Source: Pseudomonas pergaminensis
GTDB taxonomy: Bacteria; Pseudomonadota; Gammaproteobacteria; Pseudomonadales; Pseudomonadaceae
Reading direction: 5' to 3'
Length of the DNA stretch: 64,000 nucleotides
Assembly: GCF_024112395.2 (NCBI RefSeq)
Contig: NZ_CP078013.2
Location: 2,232,001 to 2,296,000, forward strand
Below are positions 53,735 to 63,948 of the stretch, one piece after another. Within the stretch, counting starts at the first letter, position 1; every line of letters begins with the position of its first letter. The notes beneath the pieces were generated by a model. That model ran no database searches. It worked only from the letters and a program-made list of their open reading frames with translations, and was not told the origin of the DNA. The position numbers and the translations under genes are program-made.

Positions 53735-53882
53735 ACGTAAGCCACTGTATCCAGCGTGACTGACGTTACACAGTCATTCAAACCTGCTGCTTTGCCGACA
53801 TGCCGCAGATACACGTGCTGCACAGCATGGCGGCAGGTTTGGCGTCATCCGACGCTGACGGATGTTGAAGGCTGTGAACACG

Positions 53883-54854
53883 ATGAAAGCAGTGATGATC
53901 AACGCATTTGGCGGCCCCGAAGTCTTGGCCGTGCAAGAGGTTTCACTGGCCCGGCCAGGGCCTGGGCAGGCACTGGTTCAGGTCATGGCCGCCGGGGTGA
54001 ATTTCATGGATACCGGCGCGCGCCGAGGTCTCGGCGCCGCCAGCCCGTTGCCGCTGACGCTGGGCGCAGAGGGCGCAGGCGTGGTGCTGGCCGTCGGGCC
54101 GGAGGTGACTGAGGTAACACCCGGTGATCGGGTGGCCTGGTATTACGTCCCTGGCAGCTATGCGCAACAGGTCATCGCCCCGGTCAGCCAATTGGTGCCG
54201 TTGCCCGATGACATCGGCTTCGAAACCGCCGCCGGCCTGATGATGCAAGGCCTCACCGCGAGCAACCTGGTGTTTGACGTGCACGCGATCCAGAAGGGTG
54301 ACGTGGCATTCATCCACGCTGCGGCGGGGGGAGTAGGGCTGATGCTGACGCAGATGGTCAAGCTGCTCGGCGGCCAGGCGATTGGCCGGGTTTCCCATGC
54401 CGACAAGGTTGACAGCGTATTGGCGGCTGGCGCCGATTACGTGGTGATCGGGCACGCCGGGCATATCGCCGGTCAGGTCGAACGCCTGGTGGGCAAGCAC
54501 GCGGTAAATGTGGTGTATGACGGCACCGGCAATGAAGGTTTCAACGAGTCACTCAATCTGCTGGATTACTTCGGCACCTTGGCCCTTTTCGGCCCGTTCA
54601 TGGACCCGATTGCGCCGATCGATATCTTTTCCATCCAGCGCAGCGTCAAGCTGACCTACCCGGTGGTGATGCATCATGTGCGTAACCGCGAGACCCTGCT
54701 GGCCCGCGCGCAGCAGTTGTTCGCCTGGGTAAGTACTGGAAGGCTCAAGGTGAACATCGGCCAGCATTATTCATTGGCGCAGGCGCACCAGGCACATCGG
54801 GATATCGAGTCACGCCGCAGCACAGGCAAGCTGATTATCCTGCCTCAAGCCTAG
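53883..54854 (+). CDS. NADPH-dependent quinone oxidoreductase (zinc-independent MDR)
   Basis: A 323-residue medium-chain reductase of the Qor type. The N-terminal catalytic domain shows VNFMDTGARRG and LTLGAEGAGVVLAVG. The NADPH-binding Rossmann part shows AAAGGVGLMLTQMVKLLGG and GADYVVIG. No zinc ligands are seen. It reduces quinones or related enones. ATG at 53883; its 3' end overlaps the convergent MFS gene by 20 bp. Confidence 0.85.
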   Translation: MKAVMINAFGGPEVLAVQEVSLARPGPGQALVQVMAAGVNFMDTGARRGLGAASPLPLTLGAEGAGVVLAVGPEVTEVTPGDRVAWYYVPGSYAQQVIAPVSQLVPLPDDIGFETAAGLMMQGLTASNLVFDVHAIQKGDVAFIHAAAGGVGLMLTQMVKLLGGQAIGRVSHADKVDSVLAAGADYVVIGHAGHIAGQVERLVGKHAVNVVYDGTGNEGFNESLNLLDYFGTLALFGPFMDPIAPIDIFSIQRSVKLTYPVVMHHVRNRETLLARAQQLFAWVSTGRLKVNIGQHYSLAQAHQAHRDIESRRSTGKLIILPQA

Positions 54855-56061
54855 GCCGGCGCCTGCGCCAGATCAGCAGGGCAGCCAGCAATTGGCTGCC
54901 CGCATAGAAGGTAAACAGATCCTGGGGACGCCACTGGGCGTCGAGCAGTACACCGGCGAACGTGGGCGACACAATGGCCCCCAGCCTTCCCGCGGCCAGC
55001 ACCAGGCCCACGCCGCGCGTACGTTCGGAGCTGTCGAACGTCTGGGGCGCGAGCACAAACAGCGCTGCAATGGCGGCATAGAGCAACAGGCCGGCCGTGA
55101 ACCCCGTGGCAATCGCCAGCAGCGGTATGCGCGTGGCCGTCACCATCAGCAGCATCAGCACGGCATTGAGCAGCAGGCACATGCACAGCAACCGGTTGCA
55201 GCCCCAGCGAATTGCACCCAAGCCCAACAGCAGTGCACCGAACATGCCGCCAACCGTGAGCAACATGCCGCCGGTGATGCCGTGGCGTGCGGAAAAACCG
55301 CTATGGGTCAGCAGCATGGGGGTCCAGTTCATCACAAAATAAAACCCGAACATCAGCAAAAAGCATACGCAGGCCAAGGTGCAGGTCGATGCCCAGCGTC
55401 CGTGGCTGAACAGACCGCGATAACCTTGGCCTGGCCGCTCGGCCGCCAGCGCTACCTGCGACGCAGACTCGCGCAACCACAGCACGCCGGCCACGCCGAC
55501 CAACAGCGTCAGGCCGCCCCCTGCCAGGAACACATAACGCCAACCGAGGCCGTCATTAAGCAGATGGGCCAGCACCCCACCCAAGGTGGCGCCCAGCGCA
55601 AAGGCCACCGATTGCAAGGCAATTGCCAGGCTGCGACGGGTGGGCGGTGCATGGTCGTGGGTCAGGACATTGGCGCCCACCAACACCGCGCCCACGCCGA
55701 TACCCGTGAGCAAGCGCAGGCACAGCAAAGTGCAATAACCCTGGCTCCAGAAACACAGCACCATGGTCATGCCGCTGAGCATCAGGCTCGCCAGCAACAC
55801 CCGGCGGCGTCCATGCCGGTTGGCCATCGGCGCAGCCCCCAACGAGCCGCAGGCCATGCCCACCAGGCTGGCGCTGAGCAGCAGGCCGATTTGCGCCGCG
55901 CTCAATGACCACTGCGCGGCCACGCGGCTGGCCGTGAACGCCATGGCCATGGCGTCCAGGCCGTCGATCACATTGAACAGCAAGCACAGCCCCACCACGA
56001 TCCACGCAGCGCGCCACGTCGGAATGCCCGGTGTAGCCGAACTGATTGCCTGCCCACTCAT
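54835..56061 (-). CDS. MFS transporter, aromatic acid:H+ symporter type
   Basis: A 408-residue major facilitator with 12 helices. LLFNVIDGLDAMAMAFTA in helix 1 and GSLGAAPMANRHGRRRVLL between helices 2 and 3 are characteristic of the AAHS group, which imports benzoate-type acids. LLTGIGVGAVLVGANVLTHD is also typical. The substrate is not certain. It is divergent from the exported epoxide hydrolase. Confidence 0.82.
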   Translation of the reverse strand: MSGQAISSATPGIPTWRAAWIVVGLCLLFNVIDGLDAMAMAFTASRVAAQWSLSAAQIGLLLSASLVGMACGSLGAAPMANRHGRRRVLLASLMLSGMTMVLCFWSQGYCTLLCLRLLTGIGVGAVLVGANVLTHDHAPPTRRSLAIALQSVAFALGATLGGVLAHLLNDGLGWRYVFLAGGGLTLLVGVAGVLWLRESASQVALAAERPGQGYRGLFSHGRWASTCTLACVCFLLMFGFYFVMNWTPMLLTHSGFSARHGITGGMLLTVGGMFGALLLGLGAIRWGCNRLLCMCLLLNAVLMLLMVTATRIPLLAIATGFTAGLLLYAAIAALFVLAPQTFDSSERTRGVGLVLAAGRLGAIVSPTFAGVLLDAQWRPQDLFTFYAGSQLLAALLIWRRRRPRLEAG

Positions 56062-56234
56062 TGGTTTTGGGTCCTTTATTTATCGAGGGTGGATGGCAGC
56101 ATCGGGCGCTTCTGCTGGCAAGTCATACAAAGGTATCGACCGACACCTACGTGCAATCGTCCGCGGCAAACGCCGATGGTCTGATCGGTCTTGCACGGGC
56201 CACGAGGGCGCAGTGCCACGACAGGAGATTCATC

Positions 56235-57527
56235 ATGCTTGCAGCTTCGTCCCATTACCTGCGGCTTCGCTGCCGGGCCTCGTTGCTCGGCCTGGCGCTG
56301 CTCGCCGGCAGCCAGGCCGCGTGGGCGGCCACCGACGCCATCCGTCCTTACCGCATTCACGTTGATGAAACCCAACTGACCGACCTGCATAAACGCATCG
56401 CCGCCGCCCGCTGGCCGGATAAGGAAACCGTCAACGACACCTCCCAGGGCGTGCAATTGGCGCAGGTACAGGCACTGGTCAAGTACTGGGGCAATGGTTA
56501 CGACTGGCGCAAGGCCGAGGCCAAGCTCAATGCGCTGCCTGAGTTCATGACCACCATTGACGGGGTCGACATCCAATTCATTCATGTGCGCTCGCGCAAT
56601 CCGAACGCGCTGCCGTTGATTCTTACCCACGGGTGGCCGGGTTCTCAATTTGAATTCCTCAAAACCATCGGCCCGCTGACCGACCCGGTCGCCTACGGTG
56701 GCCGCATCGAAGATTCGTTCGACGTGGTGATCCCATCGATCCCAGGCCACGGTTTTTCCGGCAAGCCCACCGAACTGGGATGGGGCCCGGACCGGGTCGC
56801 CAAGGCCTGGGATGTGCTGATGAAACGCCTGGGCTACCAGCATTACGTGTCCCAGGGGGGCGACCATGGCTCGGTGATCTCCGACGCGCTGGGCCGCCTG
56901 GCGCCCCCCGGTTTGCTCGGCATTCACCTGAACATGCCGGCCACCGTGCCGCCTGAACTGGTCAAGCCGATCAACAGTGGCGAACCGGCGCCCGCCAACC
57001 TCACCGAACCTGAGCGCACGGCCTACAACGCGCTGAGTACCTTCTTTGGGCGCAACGCGGCGTACGGCGCGATGATGGTCACTCGCCCGCAAACCATCGG
57101 CTATCTGCTGGCCGACTCGCCGGCCGGTACGGCCGCCTGGATGTACGAGAAATTCGCCGCCTGGACCGACAGTGATGGCAAGCCCGAGCGTGTGCTCAGT
57201 CGTGACGAAATGCTCGACGACATCAGCCTGTATTGGCTGACCAACAGCGGTGCGGCGTCTTCGCGTTTCTACTGGGAGAACAACAACAATAACTTCAGCG
57301 CCGCAGCGCAGAAGACCGACACCATCAAGGTTCCGGTTACCATTACCGCGTTCCCCCGCGAGATCTACCAGGCCCCGAAAACCTGGGCCCAGCGCGCCTA
57401 TCCCTCGTTGTCCTACTACAGCCAGGTCAGCAAGGGCGGGCATTTCGCCGCCTGGGAACAGCCGCAACTGTTCAGCGAGGAACTGCGCGAGGCCTTCCGC
57501 CCATTGCGCCCTTTGGCCAAGCCCTGA
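56235..57527 (+). CDS. Exported epoxide hydrolase
   Basis: A 430-residue alpha/beta hydrolase with a signal peptide (about 1-31, ending QAAWA). It begins with the epoxide hydrolase N-terminal domain (IRPYRIHVDETQLTDLHKRI, RWPDKE). The oxyanion motif is LTHGWPGSQFEFL, the nucleophile motif is SQGGDHGSVI (Asp; most relatives have GGDWGS), and the His lies in SKGGHFAAWEQP. ATG at 56235 has AGGAG. It should open epoxides, in the periplasm or outside. The next gene, convergent, is a large regulator. Confidence 0.85.
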   Translation: MLAASSHYLRLRCRASLLGLALLAGSQAAWAATDAIRPYRIHVDETQLTDLHKRIAAARWPDKETVNDTSQGVQLAQVQALVKYWGNGYDWRKAEAKLNALPEFMTTIDGVDIQFIHVRSRNPNALPLILTHGWPGSQFEFLKTIGPLTDPVAYGGRIEDSFDVVIPSIPGHGFSGKPTELGWGPDRVAKAWDVLMKRLGYQHYVSQGGDHGSVISDALGRLAPPGLLGIHLNMPATVPPELVKPINSGEPAPANLTEPERTAYNALSTFFGRNAAYGAMMVTRPQTIGYLLADSPAGTAAWMYEKFAAWTDSDGKPERVLSRDEMLDDISLYWLTNSGAASSRFYWENNNNNFSAAAQKTDTIKVPVTITAFPREIYQAPKTWAQRAYPSLSYYSQVSKGGHFAAWEQPQLFSEELREAFRPLRPLAKP

Positions 57528-57534
57528 GGCTTTT

Positions 57535-60405
57535 TCAGGTACGTTGAGCATCGTCCAGGCGCGCCTGTAGCAGGCGCAGGTCCTGGGTATCAAAGCCTTC
57601 CGAAAACTGCTCGCGGTGTTGGCCCAGCAAACGCTGGGCCTCACTGCCACGACCTTGCGCCTGCCACAGCGCGGCCAGGTCGATGGCACTGCGCAACGCC
57701 CAGCTGCGTGAGCCTTGCTGCTGACTCAGGCTCAAGGATTCTTCCAGCAGTGTCTCAGGCCGTTTGTTGTCGCCGGGCACTTGTGCCTTATGAATGCTGG
57801 CCTGGAGGCGCAGCAGTTCCGGCAGGGGGAAGGCATCGCCGCTGTGTCGACAGTGTTCGATGGTCGCCTTCACTTGTACCAGGGCCTTTTCAAATTGCCC
57901 TTCCAGGATCAAGCCCTCGGCCAGGGCGATCTCGAAGGAGGTTGTCAGCAATTCGTAGCGCATGCCGTGCAGGCGGGCCAGGGTTTCCTCAAGGACGGCG
58001 ACGGCATTGCCGGGCTGGCCTGCGCGGATGGCGACCGCCGCGCCAAAGCCCATGGCTGCGGCGATATAGGGGCCGAAGGCGTTGGCTTCGGCAATGGACT
58101 TGAAGGTGTGCAGGCGCTCGGCGGCGGTGTGCAGGTCACCGGTCCAGATGTAAATCTGCAGGGTCCAGACCAGCGCGATGCAATAGGTGGTTGCATGGTC
58201 CAGCGCGGCGGCTTCGGTTTCGACCTGCTGGGCGCCTCGCCTGGCCTGGTCGGGAAAGCCCATCAGCCACAGGGTGCGCGCCAGGGCCAGGCCGGTGCGG
58301 TTGCGATGGTCGAAGCCGTAGTGAATGGTCAGACTGCGCTGCGACGGCACACTGTTGCGCAGGGAGTGTTCCAACGCGTGGCGCGCCAACGCCTGGTCCC
58401 CCAGCAAGTGATAACAGATGCCCGCAAGGGAGGCGGCCACCGCGATGGCTTCCGGCTTGGCGATCACTGCGCTGATCTCCACGGCGCGTTCGGCCCAGGC
58501 CAGGGACGCCTTAAAGTCACCAATGCGTTCGTAGAAAATCTGTAAACGCCCCAGCAGGCGCAGTTGCGAGCGGTGCTCGCCAAGGCTCACGGCAATGTCC
58601 AGGGCGCGTAACAGGGCTTTTTCTGCGGCGGCGCTGTTGCCCTTGGTGAACATCAGCACCAGGCCCAGGGCGGCTTGCAGTTCCATTTCGGTGGGCGTGC
58701 CGAAGTAGCCGAGTTCCAGCAACTCAGTGGCGCGGGTGCACCAGGTGCGGCATTCCACCAACAGGGAAAAATGCAGGAACAGTTGTGCACTCGCCGCCGC
58801 CAGCGGCAGTGCCAGGCCGGGGTCGCCCTGAGGGCCGAAGCTCCACTCCAGCGCGCTGCGGATATTGCCCAACTGGCAACCCAGCCGCGTGGCGCTGGCG
58901 AAGATCGCGTGAGGGGTGTCGCCCAGGTGCTTGAGCTGCTCCATATGGTACGCCGCATGCCTGAAGGCCAGGGCGTGCACCTCGGATGGGCCCCGCACCT
59001 GGAGTTTTTCCCGCGCATAGGCGCGGGTCATTTCCAGCAAGCGGTAAGAGGCCGTGGCGTTGCTGCGGTTCACGGTGACCAGGCCCTTGGCGGCCAGCTC
59101 ATCCAGGGTCGCGGCCACGCTGACGGGGTCGATCCAGTCGTCGGCGGCAATGTGCGAGGCCGCCTCCAGGGCAAACGGTCCGACAAATGCCGCCAGCCGC
59201 TCGAACACCAGGCGTTCATTGGCCGAGAGCAGGTCGTAACTCCAGTCCAGCATTGCGCGCAGCGTCTGATGCCGTGGCAGCGCGGTCCGGCGACCGGCCC
59301 ATCCCAGGGAAAAGCGCTCGCCGAGCAGGGCGTGAGTGGCGTGTACGCCATGCACCGCCACGCGCACTGCCGCCAATTCGATGGGCAGCGCCATGCCTTC
59401 CAGGCGTTGGCACATGTCGGCAATCAGACGTGCATCGCCGGGTGCCAGGGCCAGTGCGGCATTGCTGGCGTACACGCGCTCGACAAACAGTTGCACGGCG
59501 GGAAATCCCAGCAGTTGTTCAACGCTCAAGTCCTGCAACTCGCTGGGAAAGGCCAGCGGGTCGAGCCGATACACGTGCTCGCCGCGCGCCCGCAGCGGTT
59601 CGCGACTGGTGGCGAGAAGGGCCACGCCCGGGGCCGCATCCTGGATCTGTTCAACGAGGGCGCAGACCGCATCGATCAGGTGTTCGCAATTGTCGATGAT
59701 CAGCAGCAACCGTTGCGCACGCAGGTGGGCGAGCAACACCTGCATCGGTTCTTCGGCCTGCACCGCAATGCCCAGTGCGCTGGCGAGGGCGATGGGCACC
59801 AAGTCCGGATCCTCGACCTGGGCCAGGTCGACGAAGTGCACGGCGTCTTTCTCTGCGCGGCAGTGGCCGGTTTCCACGGCCAGGCTGGTCTTGCCCACGC
59901 CGCCTGGGCCGACGATGGTGAACAGCTTGGGTTGTCGCAGCCGCTCCATCACCAGCGCCACATCGGCGTGGCGCCCGATCAGGCTGGGGCGCGGCGGCAG
60001 GCGGCCGACGCCATTGGCCACTCGAGGGTGGCTGTACGGGGCAGGCAAAGGGCGCGCCGCGCGCTCCATCGGCGCGACGAACGCGTAGCCAACGCCGACT
60101 TGGGTGTTGATATAGCGTGCACCGTCTTCGCCATCGCCCAGAATGCGGCGCAGCCCGGTCATGTGAAAACGCAGGCTGCCTTCTTCGACGATGATGTCGG
60201 GCCACACCAGGCTGATCAGTTCACGTTTGGACACCACGCGTCCTGGGCGTTCGAGCAGGGCGATCAGCAGGTCGAGGGCACGACCGCCGATATCCAATGC
60301 CGCGCCATCTTTCGTGAGCAAGCGTTTGCCCGGAACCACGCGAAAAGGGCCGAAGGCAAAGTCCAGGCTCGCGGCCTCATGCAGGTCGTCAGGGGCGGAC
60401 TCCAC
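57535..60405 (-). CDS. Large transcriptional regulator with winged helix, NTPase and TPR-like repeats
   Basis: A 956-residue regulator. The N-terminus (about 15-110) is an OmpR-type winged helix (VSKRELISLVWPDIIVEEGS, INTQVGVGYAFV). Then follows an NTPase domain: Walker A is IVGPGGVGKTSLA (about 160), Walker B LLIIDNCEHLIDAV, and TSREPLRARGEHVYRL. The C-terminal half is alpha-helical and TPR-like. Such proteins activate transcription after ligand-dependent ATP-driven assembly. The start is GTG at 60405. Candidate targets are the adjacent epoxide hydrolase and MFS genes. Confidence 0.85.
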   Translation of the reverse strand: MESAPDDLHEAASLDFAFGPFRVVPGKRLLTKDGAALDIGGRALDLLIALLERPGRVVSKRELISLVWPDIIVEEGSLRFHMTGLRRILGDGEDGARYINTQVGVGYAFVAPMERAARPLPAPYSHPRVANGVGRLPPRPSLIGRHADVALVMERLRQPKLFTIVGPGGVGKTSLAVETGHCRAEKDAVHFVDLAQVEDPDLVPIALASALGIAVQAEEPMQVLLAHLRAQRLLLIIDNCEHLIDAVCALVEQIQDAAPGVALLATSREPLRARGEHVYRLDPLAFPSELQDLSVEQLLGFPAVQLFVERVYASNAALALAPGDARLIADMCQRLEGMALPIELAAVRVAVHGVHATHALLGERFSLGWAGRRTALPRHQTLRAMLDWSYDLLSANERLVFERLAAFVGPFALEAASHIAADDWIDPVSVAATLDELAAKGLVTVNRSNATASYRLLEMTRAYAREKLQVRGPSEVHALAFRHAAYHMEQLKHLGDTPHAIFASATRLGCQLGNIRSALEWSFGPQGDPGLALPLAAASAQLFLHFSLLVECRTWCTRATELLELGYFGTPTEMELQAALGLVLMFTKGNSAAAEKALLRALDIAVSLGEHRSQLRLLGRLQIFYERIGDFKASLAWAERAVEISAVIAKPEAIAVAASLAGICYHLLGDQALARHALEHSLRNSVPSQRSLTIHYGFDHRNRTGLALARTLWLMGFPDQARRGAQQVETEAAALDHATTYCIALVWTLQIYIWTGDLHTAAERLHTFKSIAEANAFGPYIAAAMGFGAAVAIRAGQPGNAVAVLEETLARLHGMRYELLTTSFEIALAEGLILEGQFEKALVQVKATIEHCRHSGDAFPLPELLRLQASIHKAQVPGDNKRPETLLEESLSLSQQQGSRSWALRSAIDLAALWQAQGRGSEAQRLLGQHREQFSEGFDTQDLRLLQARLDDAQRT

Positions 60406-60495
60406 GGTTATCGCGCTCTCGAAAAGAGGAAGGTGTATTCAAGGGGGTTGGAACCCTGTTTCGGTCTGAGCATGATAGGAGATCCCAACGTTGGT

Positions 60496-61710
60496 TCAAG
60501 TCCGTACAGCCTCGGCCGCGTGCGGCGCGAGGGCGTTGGTCTGGGCCGGTTTGAGCATCGGCGTCAGGCACAGCATGAAGACCAGCACGGCAAACAGCAT
60601 GGCGTAGGCTAGGCTGTAGTTGCCGCTGTGGTCGCGCAATGCACCGAAACACAGCGGGCCCAAGGCGGCCACCAGATAGCCGATAAACAGCATGAATACC
60701 GTCCAGGCACCGGCTTGTGCAGGGCTGCTGGCATTGTCCAGTGGCAGCGTCATGCCCACGGTGAACGCCATGCCCAGGCCGATCGCCACCAGCAACACGT
60801 AAAGGGTTGGCCACGCCGTCGGCGCAAACGCCATGCCTGCGGTGCCCAACAGCGCGATCAATGTGCAGACGGCCAGCAGGCCGCGACGGTCATGGGCCTT
60901 GCCGGGGATCAGGCCGGCGCCGACGCTGGCAACCGCGAATACAGCGGTGAACAGCCCCAGCAAGGTGCCGGCGGACAGGTGGGTGACGGCCGTTTCCGTG
61001 GAGGACGGTGCCAGCCAGGCGAACAGGGCATAGACCACAAACTGGCTGGCACCGAAGTACAGCGCCACCAGCCACGCCTGGGGATTGCGCCACGGCAGTC
61101 GGATCGACCGGGCCGGTGCTGGCGCCAGCCGAGGCGCACCGGCCGCGAAACGCCGGGCCATCCACACCCAGCTGATCACCGCCGTGACGCTCAACAGGCT
61201 CCATGCACCGGCGCCTACACGCCAGCTGTGGGCGAGTTCGGTGATGGGCGCGGTGAACAGCGCAGAAAGGGTGGCCCCGACACTCAAGCCTGCGGCATAA
61301 ATACCCATGAAAAACGCCGGACGGTGTGCAAAGTGGGTTTTGATCCAGCCCCCCATCAACGCGCCGGCGATGGCGATGCCGACACTGATCACAAAGGTGT
61401 TCAGCAGCAGCAGCGCGGCATTCGGCGAGACCGCCCGCAGCAGACACGCGGCACCGATCAGCACCAGGGCCGCAATCATGCAGCGGTCCGACCCAAAGCG
61501 TCGGCTCAAGCCTGGCGCAAGCAGGGCGAGCACACCCATGCACACGTCCGGGATCGACGTCAGCAGCGCCGCCTGGGTAAAGCTCAACCCATACTGGTCC
61601 TGGATCAACAGCAGGATCGGCCCGATGGACACGATGGCGGGGCGCAGGGCGATGGACAGCACCAACAGGCCGAGGACGGCTGCCAGGCTGTGCTTGTCAG
61701 TGGAGGTCAT
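60496..61710 (-). CDS. MFS transporter, CynX/NimT type
   Basis: A 404-residue major facilitator: LSIALRPAIVSIGPILLLIQ and QYGLSFTQAALLTSIPDVCM in helices 1-2 resemble CynX/NimT carriers of cyanate or nitroimidazoles. The ATG at 61710 (MTSTDKHS) starts the protein; the much longer open frame upstream shadows the divergent AraC gene. About 105 bp separate the two starts. Confidence 0.82.
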   Translation of the reverse strand: MTSTDKHSLAAVLGLLVLSIALRPAIVSIGPILLLIQDQYGLSFTQAALLTSIPDVCMGVLALLAPGLSRRFGSDRCMIAALVLIGAACLLRAVSPNAALLLLNTFVISVGIAIAGALMGGWIKTHFAHRPAFFMGIYAAGLSVGATLSALFTAPITELAHSWRVGAGAWSLLSVTAVISWVWMARRFAAGAPRLAPAPARSIRLPWRNPQAWLVALYFGASQFVVYALFAWLAPSSTETAVTHLSAGTLLGLFTAVFAVASVGAGLIPGKAHDRRGLLAVCTLIALLGTAGMAFAPTAWPTLYVLLVAIGLGMAFTVGMTLPLDNASSPAQAGAWTVFMLFIGYLVAALGPLCFGALRDHSGNYSLAYAMLFAVLVFMLCLTPMLKPAQTNALAPHAAEAVRT

Positions 61711-61815
61711 GTCGACGGGCTCTTCGGGTCGTGGAAGTCGAACCGATCGTAGCAATGTGCAAGAATCGACAAATGCCAGCTTATATCGACAAAGTGACAA
61801 TGCGATGAGCCCACC

Positions 61816-62631
61816 ATGAAGCAAGATGCCCGCGCCGTCGGTAAACCCGTCGAAATGAACGGACGCAGCGAGGACTACCTGGATTACCAGGACGTGCCCC
61901 GTGTGCTCATGGCCCTTGTGCGCAACCAGGCGGCCGGTGCCTATAACGCGCCGCACACCCATCGCCACGGCCAGTTGCTGTATGCGGTCAGTGGGGTGAT
62001 GCGCGCCGTTGCCCAGGGCAGCCTGTGGTTCTTGCCACCCAAACGGGCACTGTGGATTCCCGCCGAAGAAGAACACGATCAACTGATGCTGACGCCGGTG
62101 CAGATGCGCTCGATCTATATCCAGGCCGACGCGGCCGCCGGTTTCGGTGACCGGTGCCGGATCGTCGATGTATCGCTGCTGTTGCGTGAGCTGATTCTGG
62201 TGCTGGCCAATGAGCCGATCGAGTACGAACTTGAAGGCCGCAATAGTCACGTGGTGGCGCTGATCCTCAGCGAGCTGGCCGCCGCGCGCACCTTGCCGTT
62301 GCAGATCCCGTGGCCGCTCGACCGCCGACTGCTGATGGTGTGCCGCGCGATACTTGAAACACCTGGGCAAACCCACACGGTGGCGTATTGGGCTGACCAG
62401 GTCGGCGCCAGTTCACGCACGCTGATCCGCTTGTTTCTCAAGGAAACCGGCCTGACCTACCGCCAGTGGGTGCAGCAGGTGCGCCTGGCCTGTGCCCTGG
62501 AACGGCTGGAGAATGGCGAGCCCATCGGCCGGATCGCCCAGGACCTGGGGTATGTGAGCGCCAGTGCCTTCAGTGCGATGTTTCGCCGCGCGATCGGCGT
62601 TTCACCGCGCGACTTTCTGGTCCGCGACTGA
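61816..62631 (+). CDS. AraC-family regulator, divergent from the CynX-type transporter
   Basis: A 271-residue regulator with an N-terminal cupin-like sensor (THRHGQLLYAVSGVMRA, KRALWIPAEEEHDQLM) and a C-terminal double helix-turn-helix (about 175-268: YWADQVGASSRTLIRLFLKE and IAQDLGYVSASAFSAMFRRA). Likely controls the transporter gene next to it. Its last 30 bp overlap the convergent sensor kinase gene. Confidence 0.88.
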   Translation: MKQDARAVGKPVEMNGRSEDYLDYQDVPRVLMALVRNQAAGAYNAPHTHRHGQLLYAVSGVMRAVAQGSLWFLPPKRALWIPAEEEHDQLMLTPVQMRSIYIQADAAAGFGDRCRIVDVSLLLRELILVLANEPIEYELEGRNSHVVALILSELAAARTLPLQIPWPLDRRLLMVCRAILETPGQTHTVAYWADQVGASSRTLIRLFLKETGLTYRQWVQQVRLACALERLENGEPIGRIAQDLGYVSASAFSAMFRRAIGVSPRDFLVRD

Positions 62632-63948
62632 CGGCATGGGTGACTGGCAGCGAGGCAGCAGCAACTGCGCGCACAACCCGCCGCCCTCGCGGTTGTAAAG
62701 GGTCAGACCGCCTTGCAGGGTGTGCGCCAGCTGCTGCGCAATGGCCAGGCCCAGCCCGGTGCCGCCGGTGGTGCGGTTGCGCGAGCTTTCGACGCGATAG
62801 AACGGCTTGACCACGTCGGGCAGTTGCGCCTCGGGAATGCCGGGGCCACGGTCAAGGATCTGGATCGACAGATGCGCATCGGCGTGGTGCTCGACGTTGA
62901 CCGTGACGTCGCTGCCGAACTTCAACGCGTTGTCCACCAGGTTCACCAGCACCCGACGCAGTGCGTGGGGGCGGGTGTCGATCACGGTGCTGGTGGGCGC
63001 GGTGAGCACCACCTGTTTGCCGACGTCCTGATAGTCGAACACCAGGCTGTCGAGAAACGAATGCAGGTCGACCCGGCGACTGGCCTCGATGGTGCCGTCC
63101 ATGCTGCGTGCATAGGCCAGGCCTTCCTGGACCAGGTGCTGCATTTCACTGAGGTCATTCCAGAGTTTTTCCCGCTCCACCGACTCCTCCATGAGCTCGG
63201 CACGCAGTTTCATACGCGTGATCGGGGTTTGCAGGTCGTGGGAAATAGCCGCGAGCAGTTGCATGCGTTCCTTGATGTGGGTGGCGATGCGTTCCTGCAG
63301 GGTATTGAAGGCCACGGCCGCGTAGGCCACCTCGGTGGGGCCGTTCTCATCCAGGCGCGCGCCGCCGCCGTTGGGGTCCAGGCGGTCGACCGCATTGGCC
63401 AGGCGTGTCAGCGGCTCAGTCGCGGTGCGCACGGCCAGCAGGGTGCAGCCGAGCAGCAGCAACAGCTGCACCCCCAGTAACAGCGGCAGCCAGGGCGACA
63501 GCGGTGAGACTTGTGGGCGCACATCAATGGTCAGCGGCGTGCCATCGCGCAGGCGCAAGTGCGCCTGATAATGCGGGCGTTTGTCGGGGATGATATTGAA
63601 GGTCAGGCTGTAGTCCTGGCCCAGGGTGGCCACCATCGAGTGCACCGAGGCGGGCGCGGTGGTCATGTCCATCGGCTGGCCAGGCTGGCCTTCATCCAGT
63701 TGGTAGCGATAGGTGGCATGTTCGAAGCGAGGCAGCCAGGCTTGACGCTCTTCTGCGGGCAGGCGTTCGAGCATGGCTACCGAGGTGCTGATGTCCTGTT
63801 CGAAATTGCCCAGCATCAGCGACATGGCGCTTTGGTAACGCTCATAAAACTGCAGCCCGAAGGAAAGCCCGTGGGCGATCACCAGGCTGGTCAGAAAGAT
63901 CAGCGTCAGGCGCGAGGCCAGGGAGCGCGGCCAGCGCAGCCGTTTCAC
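62602..63948 (-). CDS. EnvZ-like sensor histidine kinase
   Basis: A 448-residue kinase: TM1 about 12-32, a periplasmic region of about 120 residues, TM2 about 152-172 (LPLLLGVQLLLLLGCTLLAV), HAMP, the H-box ISHDLQTPITRMKLRAEL, and ATP-binding VNLVDNALKFG, DRGPGIP and GTGLGLAIAQQL. GTG start at 63948, overlapping the stop of the upstream response regulator (GTGA). Confidence 0.9.
   Translation of the reverse strand: MKRLRWPRSLASRLTLIFLTSLVIAHGLSFGLQFYERYQSAMSLMLGNFEQDISTSVAMLERLPAEERQAWLPRFEHATYRYQLDEGQPGQPMDMTTAPASVHSMVATLGQDYSLTFNIIPDKRPHYQAHLRLRDGTPLTIDVRPQVSPLSPWLPLLLGVQLLLLLGCTLLAVRTATEPLTRLANAVDRLDPNGGGARLDENGPTEVAYAAVAFNTLQERIATHIKERMQLLAAISHDLQTPITRMKLRAELMEESVEREKLWNDLSEMQHLVQEGLAYARSMDGTIEASRRVDLHSFLDSLVFDYQDVGKQVVLTAPTSTVIDTRPHALRRVLVNLVDNALKFGSDVTVNVEHHADAHLSIQILDRGPGIPEAQLPDVVKPFYRVESSRNRTTGGTGLGLAIAQQLAHTLQGGLTLYNREGGGLCAQLLLPRCQSPMPSVADQKVAR

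Noticed and set aside
61711..62376. N-terminal extension of the CynX-type transporter
   Set aside because: It runs antisense through the AraC gene; the transporter starts naturally at 61710.
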